Below the pieces are notes generated by a model. It was not told the DNA's origin. It did not search any database and worked only from the letters and a program-made list of their open reading frames with translations. Both the position numbers and the translations under genes were made by a program. Shown here in pieces: positions 16,538 to 25,069 of a DNA stretch of 64,000 nucleotides. Position 1 is the first letter of the stretch; each line of letters opens with the position of its first letter. The DNA is from Muribaculum sp. An289 (lineage in GTDB: Bacteria; Bacteroidota; Bacteroidia; Bacteroidales; UBA932), in assembly GCF_002159555.1 (NCBI RefSeq), contig NZ_NFIV01000008.1, positions 1 through 64,000 on the forward strand, written 5' to 3'.

Positions 16538-18472
16538 CTATTCCCCCCTGTTTTTATCGATTAAGGACTTTACTCTTATGATTTCGGCCACCGTCAGCGC
16601 CGAAGATATGGCTCCGTGAGGGGAATGAGGGGGATCGCCGTCGTATATTTCGGAAAACGTCCCTATGCCGTGGACATTCAGGTCTTCGCCGAAGCCCTCT
16701 ATAAGGCTTTCTGCCTGAGATTCAGTGGATTTTCCGAAAAGCCTGTATGCCGCCTTGACATAGATGCCGAGAAGGAAAGGCCGTGTACATCCGTTGTATG
16801 AAGCCTCGTCCCTCATGTTCTGATTGCCCTCGTAGACCCCTTTGTACCTCCTGTCCTTAGGGGAAAGTGTCCTTATGCCCCGGGAGGTTAACAGTTCCCG
16901 TCTGACCACACGCATGACCGCCGCCTGGACGAATTCATCGACAGGGGAATAATCCAAGGCCACGGCATAGAGCTGGTTCGGCCTTGTCTCCTGGCTCATG
17001 CCGTCCGGCCCGACATAATCAGCAAGATGCCCCAGGGAATCCGACCAGAAGGTTTTGGTGAAGTTGTCCTTTATGCTGTTCCTGACGGAAGTCCAGAAAG
17101 ACACGGCACCTTCGTCCGTACCGTACCTGGACTCCATGTCCACGACGAAGCATACCGCATTGTACCACATCGCATTGACCTCTACCTGATAACCTGGACG
17201 TTCATTGACGGGACGCCCGTCTATATACGTATTCATCCATGTCAGTGCGACATTGTCCTTCTGCGCCCATATCAGGCCGTTCGGATGCATTGCGGCCTCG
17301 GCGCGTTTTCCCGGAAGATAACTTTCCAGTATACCTTTCAGGGTGCTTCCGTATTTGGCCCACAGCTTGCGCGGGTCCGCCCCGTAATGCATGTACTGCT
17401 GGATGGTATCCGTAAGCAGAAGAGGCGCCTCTATCTGGGTAGTCCTGAAGAAAAGCCGCTCCTGATTGTCCGCTATCAGGCTGTCGAGTATCTCCTCGAA
17501 AAGTTTTCTGTCCTTCAGCCCGTACAGGGCTATGCCCGGAAGCGCAATGACCGTTTCCCTCAACAGCCCCGGCTTCAGCCACGAGTAGCCTGCATATATC
17601 TGCCTGCTTCCGCGAGGAGTCTTCCATACCATCATTCTTGCGGAGGCGAGGAGAAGGTTTTCGTATGAATCGGCAGGAATCATACCGGACAGGACCCGTG
17701 TAAAACGGCTTTTGATACCTTTCGGATTCACCATGTCGGTAGAAGCCGAGACCACCACCGTTGTGCCCCTTTTGACCTGGAACGTAAAACTGCCGGGAAC
17801 CAGCAGATCTTCCTTGCAATCGAAACCCCTGCGGTATTCGTCGCTATAGGTGATTCCCATATACCATAACGGATTATGGCTGTATTCGAATTTTTCGCTG
17901 AACTGTAGGTTCAAATCCGGAAAACCTCCGTACATGTTATAGGCGACCCCGTTGTCAATCTCCCTGTAGGAAGTGTTGGCCTCCCCGTTTTTATGCGTAA
18001 GGGCATGTGTCCTTCTGAAAGCGAGGAAAGGCGAAAGCGACATCGTCGTGTCGGCCGGAGCGTCCACAAAGGTATATTTGATCATTATCTGGTTGCTGTC
18101 AGGGGAAAACAGGAGTGATTTGCGCAGCACCATCCCGCCCACCTCGTAAGTGATTACCGGATTCGGATCCATCTCGAAGTCCCTGATGTACTTATGCCCG
18201 CGGGGTTCGTAAATGTCCCCGTAGGCATGTATGCCGAGATGGAACTCCTTGCCTCCGTGCCTCAGGGTCTCGTCCAGCGAGGACAGGAGCACGTAACGCC
18301 CGCCGTCGAAATTGTACACCGGGACGGCCAGCAGGGCATGGTACTTACGGGTATTGCACATGCAAATCGTGGTATTTCCGTAAGACCCGGTGCTGCTCCC
18401 GGCGATAAGTTCGCGCCTGAGAGCATACTCCAGATTGACCAGTTCGGATTTGTTAAACTTGATATATGCCAT
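16538..18472 (-). CDS. Glycogen debranching enzyme (amylo-alpha-1,6-glucosidase type)
   Basis: A 644-residue protein. The N-terminal part (about 1-230) resembles the beta domain of bacterial glycogen debranching enzymes, with SSTGSYGNTTICMCNTRKYHALL near 25-48. The C-terminal part (about 270-640) is an alpha/alpha-barrel amylo-1,6-glucosidase domain. It contains a long conserved block with ALTWMNTYIDGRPVNERPG and VEVNAMWYNA near 415-445, plus DEASYNGCTRP near 575. It should hydrolyse alpha-1,6 branch glucose left by phosphorylase. It lies 21 bp after the branching enzyme and 2 bp before a glycosyltransferase. Confidence 0.9.
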   Translation of the reverse strand: MAYIKFNKSELVNLEYALRRELIAGSSTGSYGNTTICMCNTRKYHALLAVPVYNFDGGRYVLLSSLDETLRHGGKEFHLGIHAYGDIYEPRGHKYIRDFEMDPNPVITYEVGGMVLRKSLLFSPDSNQIMIKYTFVDAPADTTMSLSPFLAFRRTHALTHKNGEANTSYREIDNGVAYNMYGGFPDLNLQFSEKFEYSHNPLWYMGITYSDEYRRGFDCKEDLLVPGSFTFQVKRGTTVVVSASTDMVNPKGIKSRFTRVLSGMIPADSYENLLLASARMMVWKTPRGSRQIYAGYSWLKPGLLRETVIALPGIALYGLKDRKLFEEILDSLIADNQERLFFRTTQIEAPLLLTDTIQQYMHYGADPRKLWAKYGSTLKGILESYLPGKRAEAAMHPNGLIWAQKDNVALTWMNTYIDGRPVNERPGYQVEVNAMWYNAVCFVVDMESRYGTDEGAVSFWTSVRNSIKDNFTKTFWSDSLGHLADYVGPDGMSQETRPNQLYAVALDYSPVDEFVQAAVMRVVRRELLTSRGIRTLSPKDRRYKGVYEGNQNMRDEASYNGCTRPFLLGIYVKAAYRLFGKSTESQAESLIEGFGEDLNVHGIGTFSEIYDGDPPHSPHGAISSALTVAEIIRVKSLIDKNRGE

Positions 18473-18493
18473 AAAACAAAATTTTGAAGCCGA

Positions 18494-20470
18494 TTACATT
18501 TTTTTCAAAACCAACGCGCTCCGGCAAGGGAGGTACAGCGAAACCCGGTCCTTTCCGTCCTTCGGGAACGTAAAATGCTCCACCTCCGGATTGTTTCTCC
18601 CGAAACCGCCGTACCGGGGCGAATCGCTGTCCAGCACTATCCTGTAACTGCCTGGAGCCGCATCCAGCCAATAATCGCCGAATGACTCTTTTACATTGAA
18701 GTTCAATGCAAATATACAATTTCCGCGCTGGAATGCCAATATCTTTTTCCCTTCATCGCAGCAAAGCATCACTACAGGTTCCGACAATATCCGCTCCGAC
18801 AAAAGCAGGTGAATCATGTCCCTGTCGAATTCCCACAGAAAACGGTATCTGAGATTGCCGTCATCCACAAGATGCCACTGGCGGCGCGCATATTTGTAGG
18901 ACCAGCCGTTCCCCTCCCTCGGAAAATCTATCCATTCGGGATGGCCGAACTCGTTACCCATGAAGTTGAGATAACCGCCCCCGGCAGTAGCCGCCGTTAC
19001 GAGGCGTATCATCTTGTGCAAAGCCATTCCCCTATCGATGACCGGACTTTGATAGGATTTCTCCATACCGGTATACATCTCCTTGTCCATAAGGCGGAAG
19101 GCTATAGTCTTGTCCCCCACCAGGGCCTGGTCGTGACACTCGGCATAACTGACGGTCCTTTCATCCGCGCGCCTGTCGGTAAGGGCCCAGTAAATGTCCC
19201 CCATGCTCCAGTCCTCATCCGGAACCTCTTTCAGGAGCTTTATCCAATAGTCGGCTATGCCCATGGCCATCCGGTAATCGAACCCCAGTCCGCCGCGTTC
19301 TACCGGAGAAGCGAGTCCGGGCATGCCGCTCACATCCTCCGCAACCGTTATGGAAGCGGGATTGATTTCCTTAACCAATATGTTTGCAAGGGCAAGATAT
19401 GTTTCAGCGTCCCTGTCGGTATTTTCACCGAAATAATCAGCATAACCGCCGAATACACGCCCGAGACCGTGGTCGCGGTAGAGCATACTCGTCACGCCGT
19501 CGAAACGGAAACCGTCCAGATGATATTCTTCCATCCAATATTTGCAATTGGACAAAAGAAAATGCCTCACCGGCCATTTGCCGTAATCGAAACAAAGCGA
19601 CCCCCATGCGGGATGCAGCCCCCTTTCACCGGAATGGAAATAAAGGGAGCGGGTACCGTCAAGCAGGCCTATGCCCTCCTCCGTATTGGCCACGGAATGC
19701 GAATGGACAATGTCCATTATCACGGCTATGCCCATCGAATGCGCCTCGTCGACAAGCCGCTTGAACTCTTCCGGAGTGCCGAAACGGGAACTCAGGGCGA
19801 AAAAACTCGAAACCTGATAACCGAAAGAGCCGTAATACGGATGCTCCTGCAAGGCCATGAGCTGCAATGTATTGTATCCGAGCTGCGAAATACGCGGGAG
19901 CACGTTGGTGCGGAATTCATCGAAACAGGCCACCTTCCCTTCCTCCGAGCTCATGCCCACATGGGCCTCGTATATCAGCGGCGAGGAGATTTCGACCCTC
20001 GGATTTTTCCATTCATAGGGCCTTTCCGGCTCCCACACCTGGGCACAGAACACCTTGGTCTGGGGGTCCTGCACGCATCTCGTGGCGTATGCGGGAATCC
20101 TCTCCCCTCCGCCCGAAGGCCATTCCACATAAAGTTTGTACAGCATCCCGTGCGAAAGGAAGAAAGGCCCGAGACGGATTTCCCAGTCTCCGTTCCCGAG
20201 AGGCGACAACTGATAGGCCGGGACCCTTTTCCAATTGTTGAACTCGCCTATCAGATATATTCTTACGGCATTCGGCGCCCATTCGCGGAACACCCAGCCA
20301 TCCTTGTCACGGTGCAGCCCGTAATAAAGATGGTTGTTCACCGCTCCGGATATTTTCCCGTCACGGGACAGTACGGAAACGGCGGCGGCAATGTCATCGC
20401 GGCGCCCGTCTATCGCCCCGCGATAAGGCATAAGCCATTCATCGCCTTCATATATCATTGTCCTATCCAT
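18494..20470 (-). CDS. glgB: 1,4-alpha-glucan branching enzyme (GH13)
   Basis: A 658-residue enzyme that cuts alpha-1,4 chains and re-attaches them as alpha-1,6 branches. An N-terminal CBM48-type domain (about 35-135) is followed by the GH13 barrel. Catalytic residues are present: D324 in DGFRFDGV, E378 in VAEDVSG and D447 in AECHDQ. YEAHVGMSSEEGKV near 168 and the overall layout resemble the eukaryote-type (GH13_8) branching enzymes rather than E. coli GlgB. The gene overlaps the xseB stop by 8 bp, tying the glycogen genes to xseAB translationally. Confidence 0.95.
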   Translation of the reverse strand: MDRTMIYEGDEWLMPYRGAIDGRRDDIAAAVSVLSRDGKISGAVNNHLYYGLHRDKDGWVFREWAPNAVRIYLIGEFNNWKRVPAYQLSPLGNGDWEIRLGPFFLSHGMLYKLYVEWPSGGGERIPAYATRCVQDPQTKVFCAQVWEPERPYEWKNPRVEISSPLIYEAHVGMSSEEGKVACFDEFRTNVLPRISQLGYNTLQLMALQEHPYYGSFGYQVSSFFALSSRFGTPEEFKRLVDEAHSMGIAVIMDIVHSHSVANTEEGIGLLDGTRSLYFHSGERGLHPAWGSLCFDYGKWPVRHFLLSNCKYWMEEYHLDGFRFDGVTSMLYRDHGLGRVFGGYADYFGENTDRDAETYLALANILVKEINPASITVAEDVSGMPGLASPVERGGLGFDYRMAMGIADYWIKLLKEVPDEDWSMGDIYWALTDRRADERTVSYAECHDQALVGDKTIAFRLMDKEMYTGMEKSYQSPVIDRGMALHKMIRLVTAATAGGGYLNFMGNEFGHPEWIDFPREGNGWSYKYARRQWHLVDDGNLRYRFLWEFDRDMIHLLLSERILSEPVVMLCCDEGKKILAFQRGNCIFALNFNVKESFGDYWLDAAPGSYRIVLDSDSPRYGGFGRNNPEVEHFTFPKDGKDRVSLYLPCRSALVLKKM

Positions 20471-20672
20471 CCAGACCGCAGGAGTCCTTTGCCTCCCTCA
20501 AATATGCACGACATCTGCCAATCAGCCCCGCGGCCTCTTTCAGCAGGGCCGCCGAAGACGAAATCCGGAAATCGGCAGACTCGATTATGGATATTATCTC
20601 CTCGACCCGTTTTACCGCCGCATCATAATCGAATCCGTTCCCTTCCTTTTCAAAATCCTTTATTTTTTCCAT
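20463..20672 (-). CDS. xseB: Exodeoxyribonuclease VII small subunit
   Basis: A 69-residue protein whose core FDYDAAVKRVEEIISIIES is the XseB family pattern: a helical hairpin that assembles many copies around one XseA. Together they degrade single-stranded DNA in both directions. I take ATG 20672 rather than an upstream TTG at 20699. The start lies within the last 23 bp of xseA, and the stop overlaps glgB by 8 bp, so the three genes are translationally coupled. Confidence 0.9.
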   Translation of the reverse strand: MEKIKDFEKEGNGFDYDAAVKRVEEIISIIESADFRISSSAALLKEAAGLIGRCRAYLREAKDSCGLDG

Positions 20673-21798
20673 TTTCCTGATTTTTTCCGTTCTTTTCAAC
20701 CGACTCGACCTTGCATCCGAGCACTCCGTCCGACATCATCACCGAAATCCTCTCTCCCTCGCTGCGCCCTTCCACCGAACTGAACCTCCGGCCGGAATCG
20801 TCGAGAAGAAGCACATACCCCTTTTTCAGGATATTTTCAGGAGCCGAAGACTGCAAACGCTGTTCCAGCATATCGAGTTTCGCTTCCATCGACATGAATT
20901 TCATTCCTACGACCTGCCTCAGGGACACGGCCAACGATTCCAGCCTCGCGTCCTCGGAAATGAAACAGTCCAGAATCAGGTCGGCTATCGCCGTAGGTGT
21001 CTTGACACTGTAGGCAGCCACCATGTCGCATATATGGTTGTCATGGTCATGGCCGATTCCCGTAATGACAGGCAAAGGGAACTGGGCGACGTTCACGGAC
21101 AGCCAGTAATCGTCGAAGCAGGACAGGTCGGCTCCCGAACCTCCGCCACGAAGAAGGACGAGGGCATCGAATTCGTTTTCGCGCAAAGCCGCCCTTTCCA
21201 TTGCGGAAACGATGGAAACCGGAGCCTCACGGCCCTGCATCACGGCAGGGAAAAGCTCGGTGTAAAACCTGAACCCATATTGGTTTTCATGCAGATGTTT
21301 CATGAAATCCCTGTATCCTGCCGCTGTTTCCGAAGAAACGACGGCGAAACGGCGGGGCAGACGTGGCAGCCGCAAGGTGCCGTTCATTCCGAACATGCCT
21401 TCCTCTTCGAGCCTCCTGACGGTCCTGCGCCTTTCAAGCTCGGCCTCGCCCACGGAAAACGAGGGTTCTATGTCGGTCACCGACAGCGTAAGGGAATAAA
21501 GCTCGCTGTACGAAACCTGGATTTTTACCAGTATTTTCATTCCCGGTCCGAGGGAACGCCCCGTCTCGTTTTCGAAATACGGAGCGATGACACGGTAATT
21601 GGAGTTCCATATCACGGCCTGGGCGCGCGCCCCTGCACCCGAATCATCTATCAATTCCATGTAACAATGCCCGGAAGAACGTTGTTTGATTTCGGCGATC
21701 TCCGCTGATACCCAGACGGGAAAGGGCATCGCACCCTCCACCCCCTTCTTGACTGTCAGGAGAAGTTCCTTTAGCGTAAGAGCATTTTTTATATCCAT
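20650..21798 (-). CDS. xseA: Exodeoxyribonuclease VII large subunit
   Basis: A 382-residue catalytic subunit of exonuclease VII. An N-terminal OB-fold (about 5-100) contains FPVWVSAEIAEIKQRSSGHCYMEL. The nuclease domain carries RRFAVVSSETAAGYRDF, LLRGGGSGADLSCFDD and PVITGIGHDHDNHICD, then VKTPTAIADLI, all hallmarks of XseA. I choose ATG 21798, not 21822, because a TAAATTTG element at 21830-21837 places the start of transcription at about 21824. The gene is slightly shorter than the usual 400-450 residues. It is first in the long glycogen operon and divergent from ysxC. Confidence 0.93.
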   Translation of the reverse strand: MDIKNALTLKELLLTVKKGVEGAMPFPVWVSAEIAEIKQRSSGHCYMELIDDSGAGARAQAVIWNSNYRVIAPYFENETGRSLGPGMKILVKIQVSYSELYSLTLSVTDIEPSFSVGEAELERRRTVRRLEEEGMFGMNGTLRLPRLPRRFAVVSSETAAGYRDFMKHLHENQYGFRFYTELFPAVMQGREAPVSIVSAMERAALRENEFDALVLLRGGGSGADLSCFDDYWLSVNVAQFPLPVITGIGHDHDNHICDMVAAYSVKTPTAIADLILDCFISEDARLESLAVSLRQVVGMKFMSMEAKLDMLEQRLQSSAPENILKKGYVLLLDDSGRRFSSVEGRSEGERISVMMSDGVLGCKVESVEKNGKNQENGKNKGF

Positions 21799-21829
21799 AT
21801 TCTTTCCCGTATACGGATGCATATCGGTG

Positions 21830-21837
21830 CAAATTTA
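21830..21837 (-). promoter_or_regulatory. -7 element for xseA and the glycogen operon
   Basis: TAAATTTG on the minus strand matches TAnnTTTG. No good -33 TTTG is seen at 19-21 nt, so the promoter is half supported. It would give about 26 nt of leader to ATG 21798. Confidence 0.5.
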
Positions 21838-21859
21838 CAAAAAATTACAAACATTTGAT

Positions 21860-21867
21860 TACCTTTG
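21860..21867 (+). promoter_or_regulatory. -7 element of the ysxC promoter
   Basis: TACCTTTG fits TAnnTTTG, with a weak TTTA about 22 nt upstream (21834-21837). The predicted start near 21873 rules out a start codon at TTG 21865 and supports ATG 21892. Confidence 0.55.
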
Positions 21868-21891
21868 CGGATAATTAGAATTGAGACCGAA

Positions 21892-22518
21892 ATGCCACAA
21901 TTGAAAATCAAGACCGCCGTCTACACGGACAGCAGCACGGGTGTTCCGGCACGGCAGGAGCGCAATTTGCCCGAATTCGCCTTCATCGGACGGTCGAATG
22001 TCGGAAAGTCGTCGCTTATAAACATGCTGAGCGGCAACAGGAAACTCGCCCACATATCGTCCACGCCGGGAAAGACCCAGACCGTGAACCGGTTCCTGAT
22101 AAACGAATCGTGGTACCTGGTGGACCTTCCGGGTTACGGTTTCGCCAAAGTGTCCAAGAGCCAGCTTGCCAAACTTGACAAGATGATATGGGACTATATA
22201 GACAGGTCAGAAAACATGATACTGCTTTTCGTCCTCATCGACAGCCGCCACGAACTGATGAAGACGGATCTGGAGTTCCTCATAAGACTGGGTGAAAAAG
22301 GAATCCCGTTCTCGATAATCTTCACAAAAGCCGACAAAAGCGGGCCTGTGGCGCTCGCCGCGAAAATAGACTCGATAAAACGGAAAATATCGGAATACTG
22401 GGAAGAACTCCCGCCGTGTTTCGTGACCTCGGCGGAAACGAGGGCCGGAAGGGAGGAAGTCCTGGAATACATAGCGCAGACAATAAAATCAACGGCAAAC
22501 ACAAGTAAAACTGAATAA
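21892..22518 (+). CDS. engB: Ribosome biogenesis GTP-binding protein YsxC/EngB
   Basis: A 208-residue TRAFAC-class GTPase needed for late 50S assembly. The G motifs are complete: GRSNVGKSS (G1), STPGKTQT (G2), DLPGYG (G3), TKADK (G4) and TSAETRAG (G5). ATG 21892 is chosen because the -7 element at 21860-21867 overlaps the upstream in-frame TTG. It is followed 14 bp later by prs on the same strand and faces xseA divergently across about 90 bp. Confidence 0.95.
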   Translation: MPQLKIKTAVYTDSSTGVPARQERNLPEFAFIGRSNVGKSSLINMLSGNRKLAHISSTPGKTQTVNRFLINESWYLVDLPGYGFAKVSKSQLAKLDKMIWDYIDRSENMILLFVLIDSRHELMKTDLEFLIRLGEKGIPFSIIFTKADKSGPVALAAKIDSIKRKISEYWEELPPCFVTSAETRAGREEVLEYIAQTIKSTANTSKTE

Positions 22519-22532
22519 TCACATTACAAACC

Positions 22533-23483
22533 ATGGAGCACGAACACACATTGAAAATCTTTGCTTGCAGCGGTTCCGAAGAACTCGGGGCCAAGATTGC
22601 GGCAAAACTCGGACTGTCCCTCGGAAACTCGCAGCTGATGAAATTCAGCGACGGCGAATTCGAACCTTGCTACCTTGAAAGTGTCAGGGGAGCCACTGTC
22701 TGCATAATACAGTCCACCTACCCGCCTGCCGACAATCTGATGGAGCTGCTTCTGATGATTGACGCGGCGAAAAGGGCATCGGCGCACAGGGTAATCGCCG
22801 TCATGCCTTACTTCGGCTGGGCACGCCAGGACAGGAAAGACCGTCCGAGGGTTTCCATCGGAGCGAAACTCGTAGCCAATCTCCTTGAGGCGGCAGGCTG
22901 CGACAGGGTCATGACTATGGACCTGCACGCTGAACAGATACAGGGATTCTTCGACCTTCCTGTGGACCATATATACGGAAGCATGATACTTCTGCCTTAC
23001 ATCAGGGAGATGAAACTTCCGAATCTTGCCATAGCCGCGCCTGACATGGGAGGAGCAAAACGCGCCAACGCATATTCGAGAACCCTCGCCTGCCCTATGA
23101 TAATATGCCACAAGTCAAGGGAAAAGGCCAATGTGGTAGGTTCCATAACCGCCATCGGCGACGTTGAAGGGAAAGACATCGTGATAGTGGACGACATGAT
23201 AGACACCGCCGGCACCATCTGCAAGGCAGCCAACGTACTCATGGACATGGGCGCATCGAGTGTCAGGGCCATAGCCACGCATCCGGTATTCTCCGGGCCA
23301 GCATACGAAAGGCTCGCCGAAAGCAAGCTGGAGGAAATCATCGTGACCGACACCATCCCTCTCCTGCGCAGCCAGGACAAGGACATTTCGAAGATAACAG
23401 TGCTCTCTGTCGCCGATATTTTCGCGACAGCAATAAATAAAGTATACAATTACGAATCCATAAGCGAAGACTTCGTATATTAA
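22533..23483 (+). CDS. prs: Ribose-phosphate pyrophosphokinase (PRPP synthetase)
   Basis: A 316-residue cytoplasmic enzyme making PRPP from ribose 5-phosphate and ATP. It shows the family blocks FACSGSEELGAKIAAKLG, KFSDGEF near 36, PYFGWARQDRK near 93-103, the metal-binding MTMDLHAEQIQGFF near 128, and the PRPP loop DIVIVDDMIDTAGT near 215-228. Length is typical. It starts 14 bp after engB. Its TAA overlaps the ATG of the next gene by 1 bp (TAATG). Confidence 0.96.
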   Translation: MEHEHTLKIFACSGSEELGAKIAAKLGLSLGNSQLMKFSDGEFEPCYLESVRGATVCIIQSTYPPADNLMELLLMIDAAKRASAHRVIAVMPYFGWARQDRKDRPRVSIGAKLVANLLEAAGCDRVMTMDLHAEQIQGFFDLPVDHIYGSMILLPYIREMKLPNLAIAAPDMGGAKRANAYSRTLACPMIICHKSREKANVVGSITAIGDVEGKDIVIVDDMIDTAGTICKAANVLMDMGASSVRAIATHPVFSGPAYERLAESKLEEIIVTDTIPLLRSQDKDISKITVLSVADIFATAINKVYNYESISEDFVY

Positions 23484-23755
23484 TGACGGCGACAATACTC
23501 ATAGCTGCTGTAATATTGACGGGATTCGCTGTTTTCGCCCTGTGTTTCAACATCATTTTCCGCAAGAACGGACAATTCCCCGACACGGAAATCAGCCATA
23601 ACAAGGAGCTGAGGAAAATGGGGATAATCTGCGCCAAGGAAGAGGAACTGAGACTTTGGGGAAAGAAAAACGGAAAGAAGGCCGACGGTTCCTGCACCCC
23701 CGACGGGTGCGGGGACTGCCATGCCTGCTCAATCGGTAACATAGAAAAAAATTAA
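23483..23755 (+). CDS. Small membrane protein with a Cys-rich tail
   Basis: A 90-residue protein with one N-terminal transmembrane helix (about 3-26) and a basic linker with FPDTEISHNKELRKMGIICAKEEE. The C-terminus carries four closely spaced cysteines in SCTPDGCGDCHACS (about 71-84). The linker pattern recalls a small conserved membrane protein common in Bacteroidetes. The cysteine tail could bind metal, somewhat like the Na+-NQR maturation factor NqrM, but this is inference. It overlaps the prs stop by 1 bp and precedes der by 6 bp. Confidence 0.75.
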   Translation: MTATILIAAVILTGFAVFALCFNIIFRKNGQFPDTEISHNKELRKMGIICAKEEELRLWGKKNGKKADGSCTPDGCGDCHACSIGNIEKN

Positions 23756-23761
23756 ATCTTC

Positions 23762-25069
23762 ATGAGTTTAGTAGCCATAGTCGGACGCCCGAACGTAGGG
23801 AAATCCACACTTTTCAACCGCCTCGTAGGAATGAGGCAAGCCATCGTAGACGAGACTGCCGGAGTGACACGGGACAGGCATTACGGAAAATGCGAATGGT
23901 GCGGCCATGAATTTTCAGTGGTCGACACGGGAGGATATACTTCCAATACGGACGATATTTTCGAAGACGAAATCCGCAAGCAGGTTGAAATCGCCGTGGA
24001 AGAGGCCGACCTGGTACTGTTCATGACGGATGCCGATACGGGTATAACGGACTATGACGATGAAATCGCCGCCATGCTCAGGAAAAGCCGGAAACCGGTA
24101 GTCGTGGCGGCAAACAAGGTAGATACGGGGCGGGACCTGTCCGACTCGTATCAGTTCTATTCATTGGGACTCGGCGAAGTATGGCCGATAGCGGCAGCCA
24201 CCGGAAGCGGAACGGGAGACCTGCTCGACGACATAGTTTCGAAACTTCCCGAAGAAAAACCGGCCGAAGACGGACATGAAAACCTTCCGCGGATAGCCAT
24301 AGTAGGACGCCCGAACGTAGGAAAATCCTCCCTGACGAACGCCCTCCTCGGCAACGACAGGAATATCGTCACGCCGATAGCCGGGACTACGAGGGACTCG
24401 ATAGAAACATATTACAACAAATTCGGGCACCAGTTCATGCTCATCGACACCGCCGGGATGAGGAAGAAAGGGAAAGTAAAGGAAGATCTGGAATTCTACT
24501 CCACACTCCGCTCCATCAGGGCCATAGAAAACTCCGACATCTGCGTGCTGATGATTGACGCACAATGCGGAATGGAAGCCCAGGACATGAACATCTTCAA
24601 CCTCATCCAACGGAACAAGAAGGGCTGCATCCTCGTAGTGAACAAATGGGATCTCGTGGAAAAGGAATCCAACACGATGAAGGTCTATACCGAAGGGATA
24701 CGCAAGCGCATGGCGCCGTTCAACGACGTGCCGATAATATTCACCTCGGTCATAACCAAACAGAGGGTGTTCAACATACTTGACGAAATAGACAAGGTAT
24801 ACGGCAATTATTCCCAGAAAATACCTACGGCCAGGCTGAACGAAGCCATCCTGCCGGAGATTGAAAACTTCCCTCCGCCGGCATGGAAGGGAAAATACAT
24901 CAGAATCAAATACCTGACCCAGCTTCCGACCAAGAGCCCGTCATTCGCATTTTTCTGCAATCTCCCGCAATACATCAAAGAGCCGTACAAACGGTTCCTC
25001 GAAAACAAAATCAGGGAAAAATTCGATTTCTGCGGCTGCCCTATCCAAATATATATCAGGCAGAAATAG
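23762..25069 (+). CDS. der: Ribosome-associated GTPase Der (EngA)
   Basis: A 435-residue protein with two tandem GTPase domains and a C-terminal KH-like domain, essential for 50S assembly in studied bacteria. The first domain has [16 protein letters not shown] and NKVD. The second has [12 protein letters not shown] (near 182), [11 protein letters not shown] and NKWD. The KH-like part spans about 350-435. It is the last gene of the engB-prs-der run. The final 14 bp overlap the convergent sensor kinase gene. Confidence 0.97.
   Translation: MSLVAIVGRPNVGKSTLFNRLVGMRQAIVDETAGVTRDRHYGKCEWCGHEFSVVDTGGYTSNTDDIFEDEIRKQVEIAVEEADLVLFMTDADTGITDYDDEIAAMLRKSRKPVVVAANKVDTGRDLSDSYQFYSLGLGEVWPIAAATGSGTGDLLDDIVSKLPEEKPAEDGHENLPRIAIVGRPNVGKSSLTNALLGNDRNIVTPIAGTTRDSIETYYNKFGHQFMLIDTAGMRKKGKVKEDLEFYSTLRSIRAIENSDICVLMIDAQCGMEAQDMNIFNLIQRNKKGCILVVNKWDLVEKESNTMKVYTEGIRKRMAPFNDVPIIFTSVITKQRVFNILDEIDKVYGNYSQKIPTARLNEAILPEIENFPPPAWKGKYIRIKYLTQLPTKSPSFAFFCNLPQYIKEPYKRFLENKIREKFDFCGCPIQIYIRQK

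Noticed and set aside
15252-16619. Plus-strand open frame of 455 codons opposite the GT4 gene
   Set aside because: Antisense shadow of a well-supported glycosyltransferase.
18809-20680. Long plus-strand open frame (623 codons) opposite glgB and xseB
   Set aside because: It lies opposite a branching enzyme with an intact catalytic triad, and its translation shows no domain.
21865-21891. TTG start for engB giving nine extra residues
   Set aside because: The codon lies in the -7 element TACCTTTG; the ATG at 21892 agrees with the family start.
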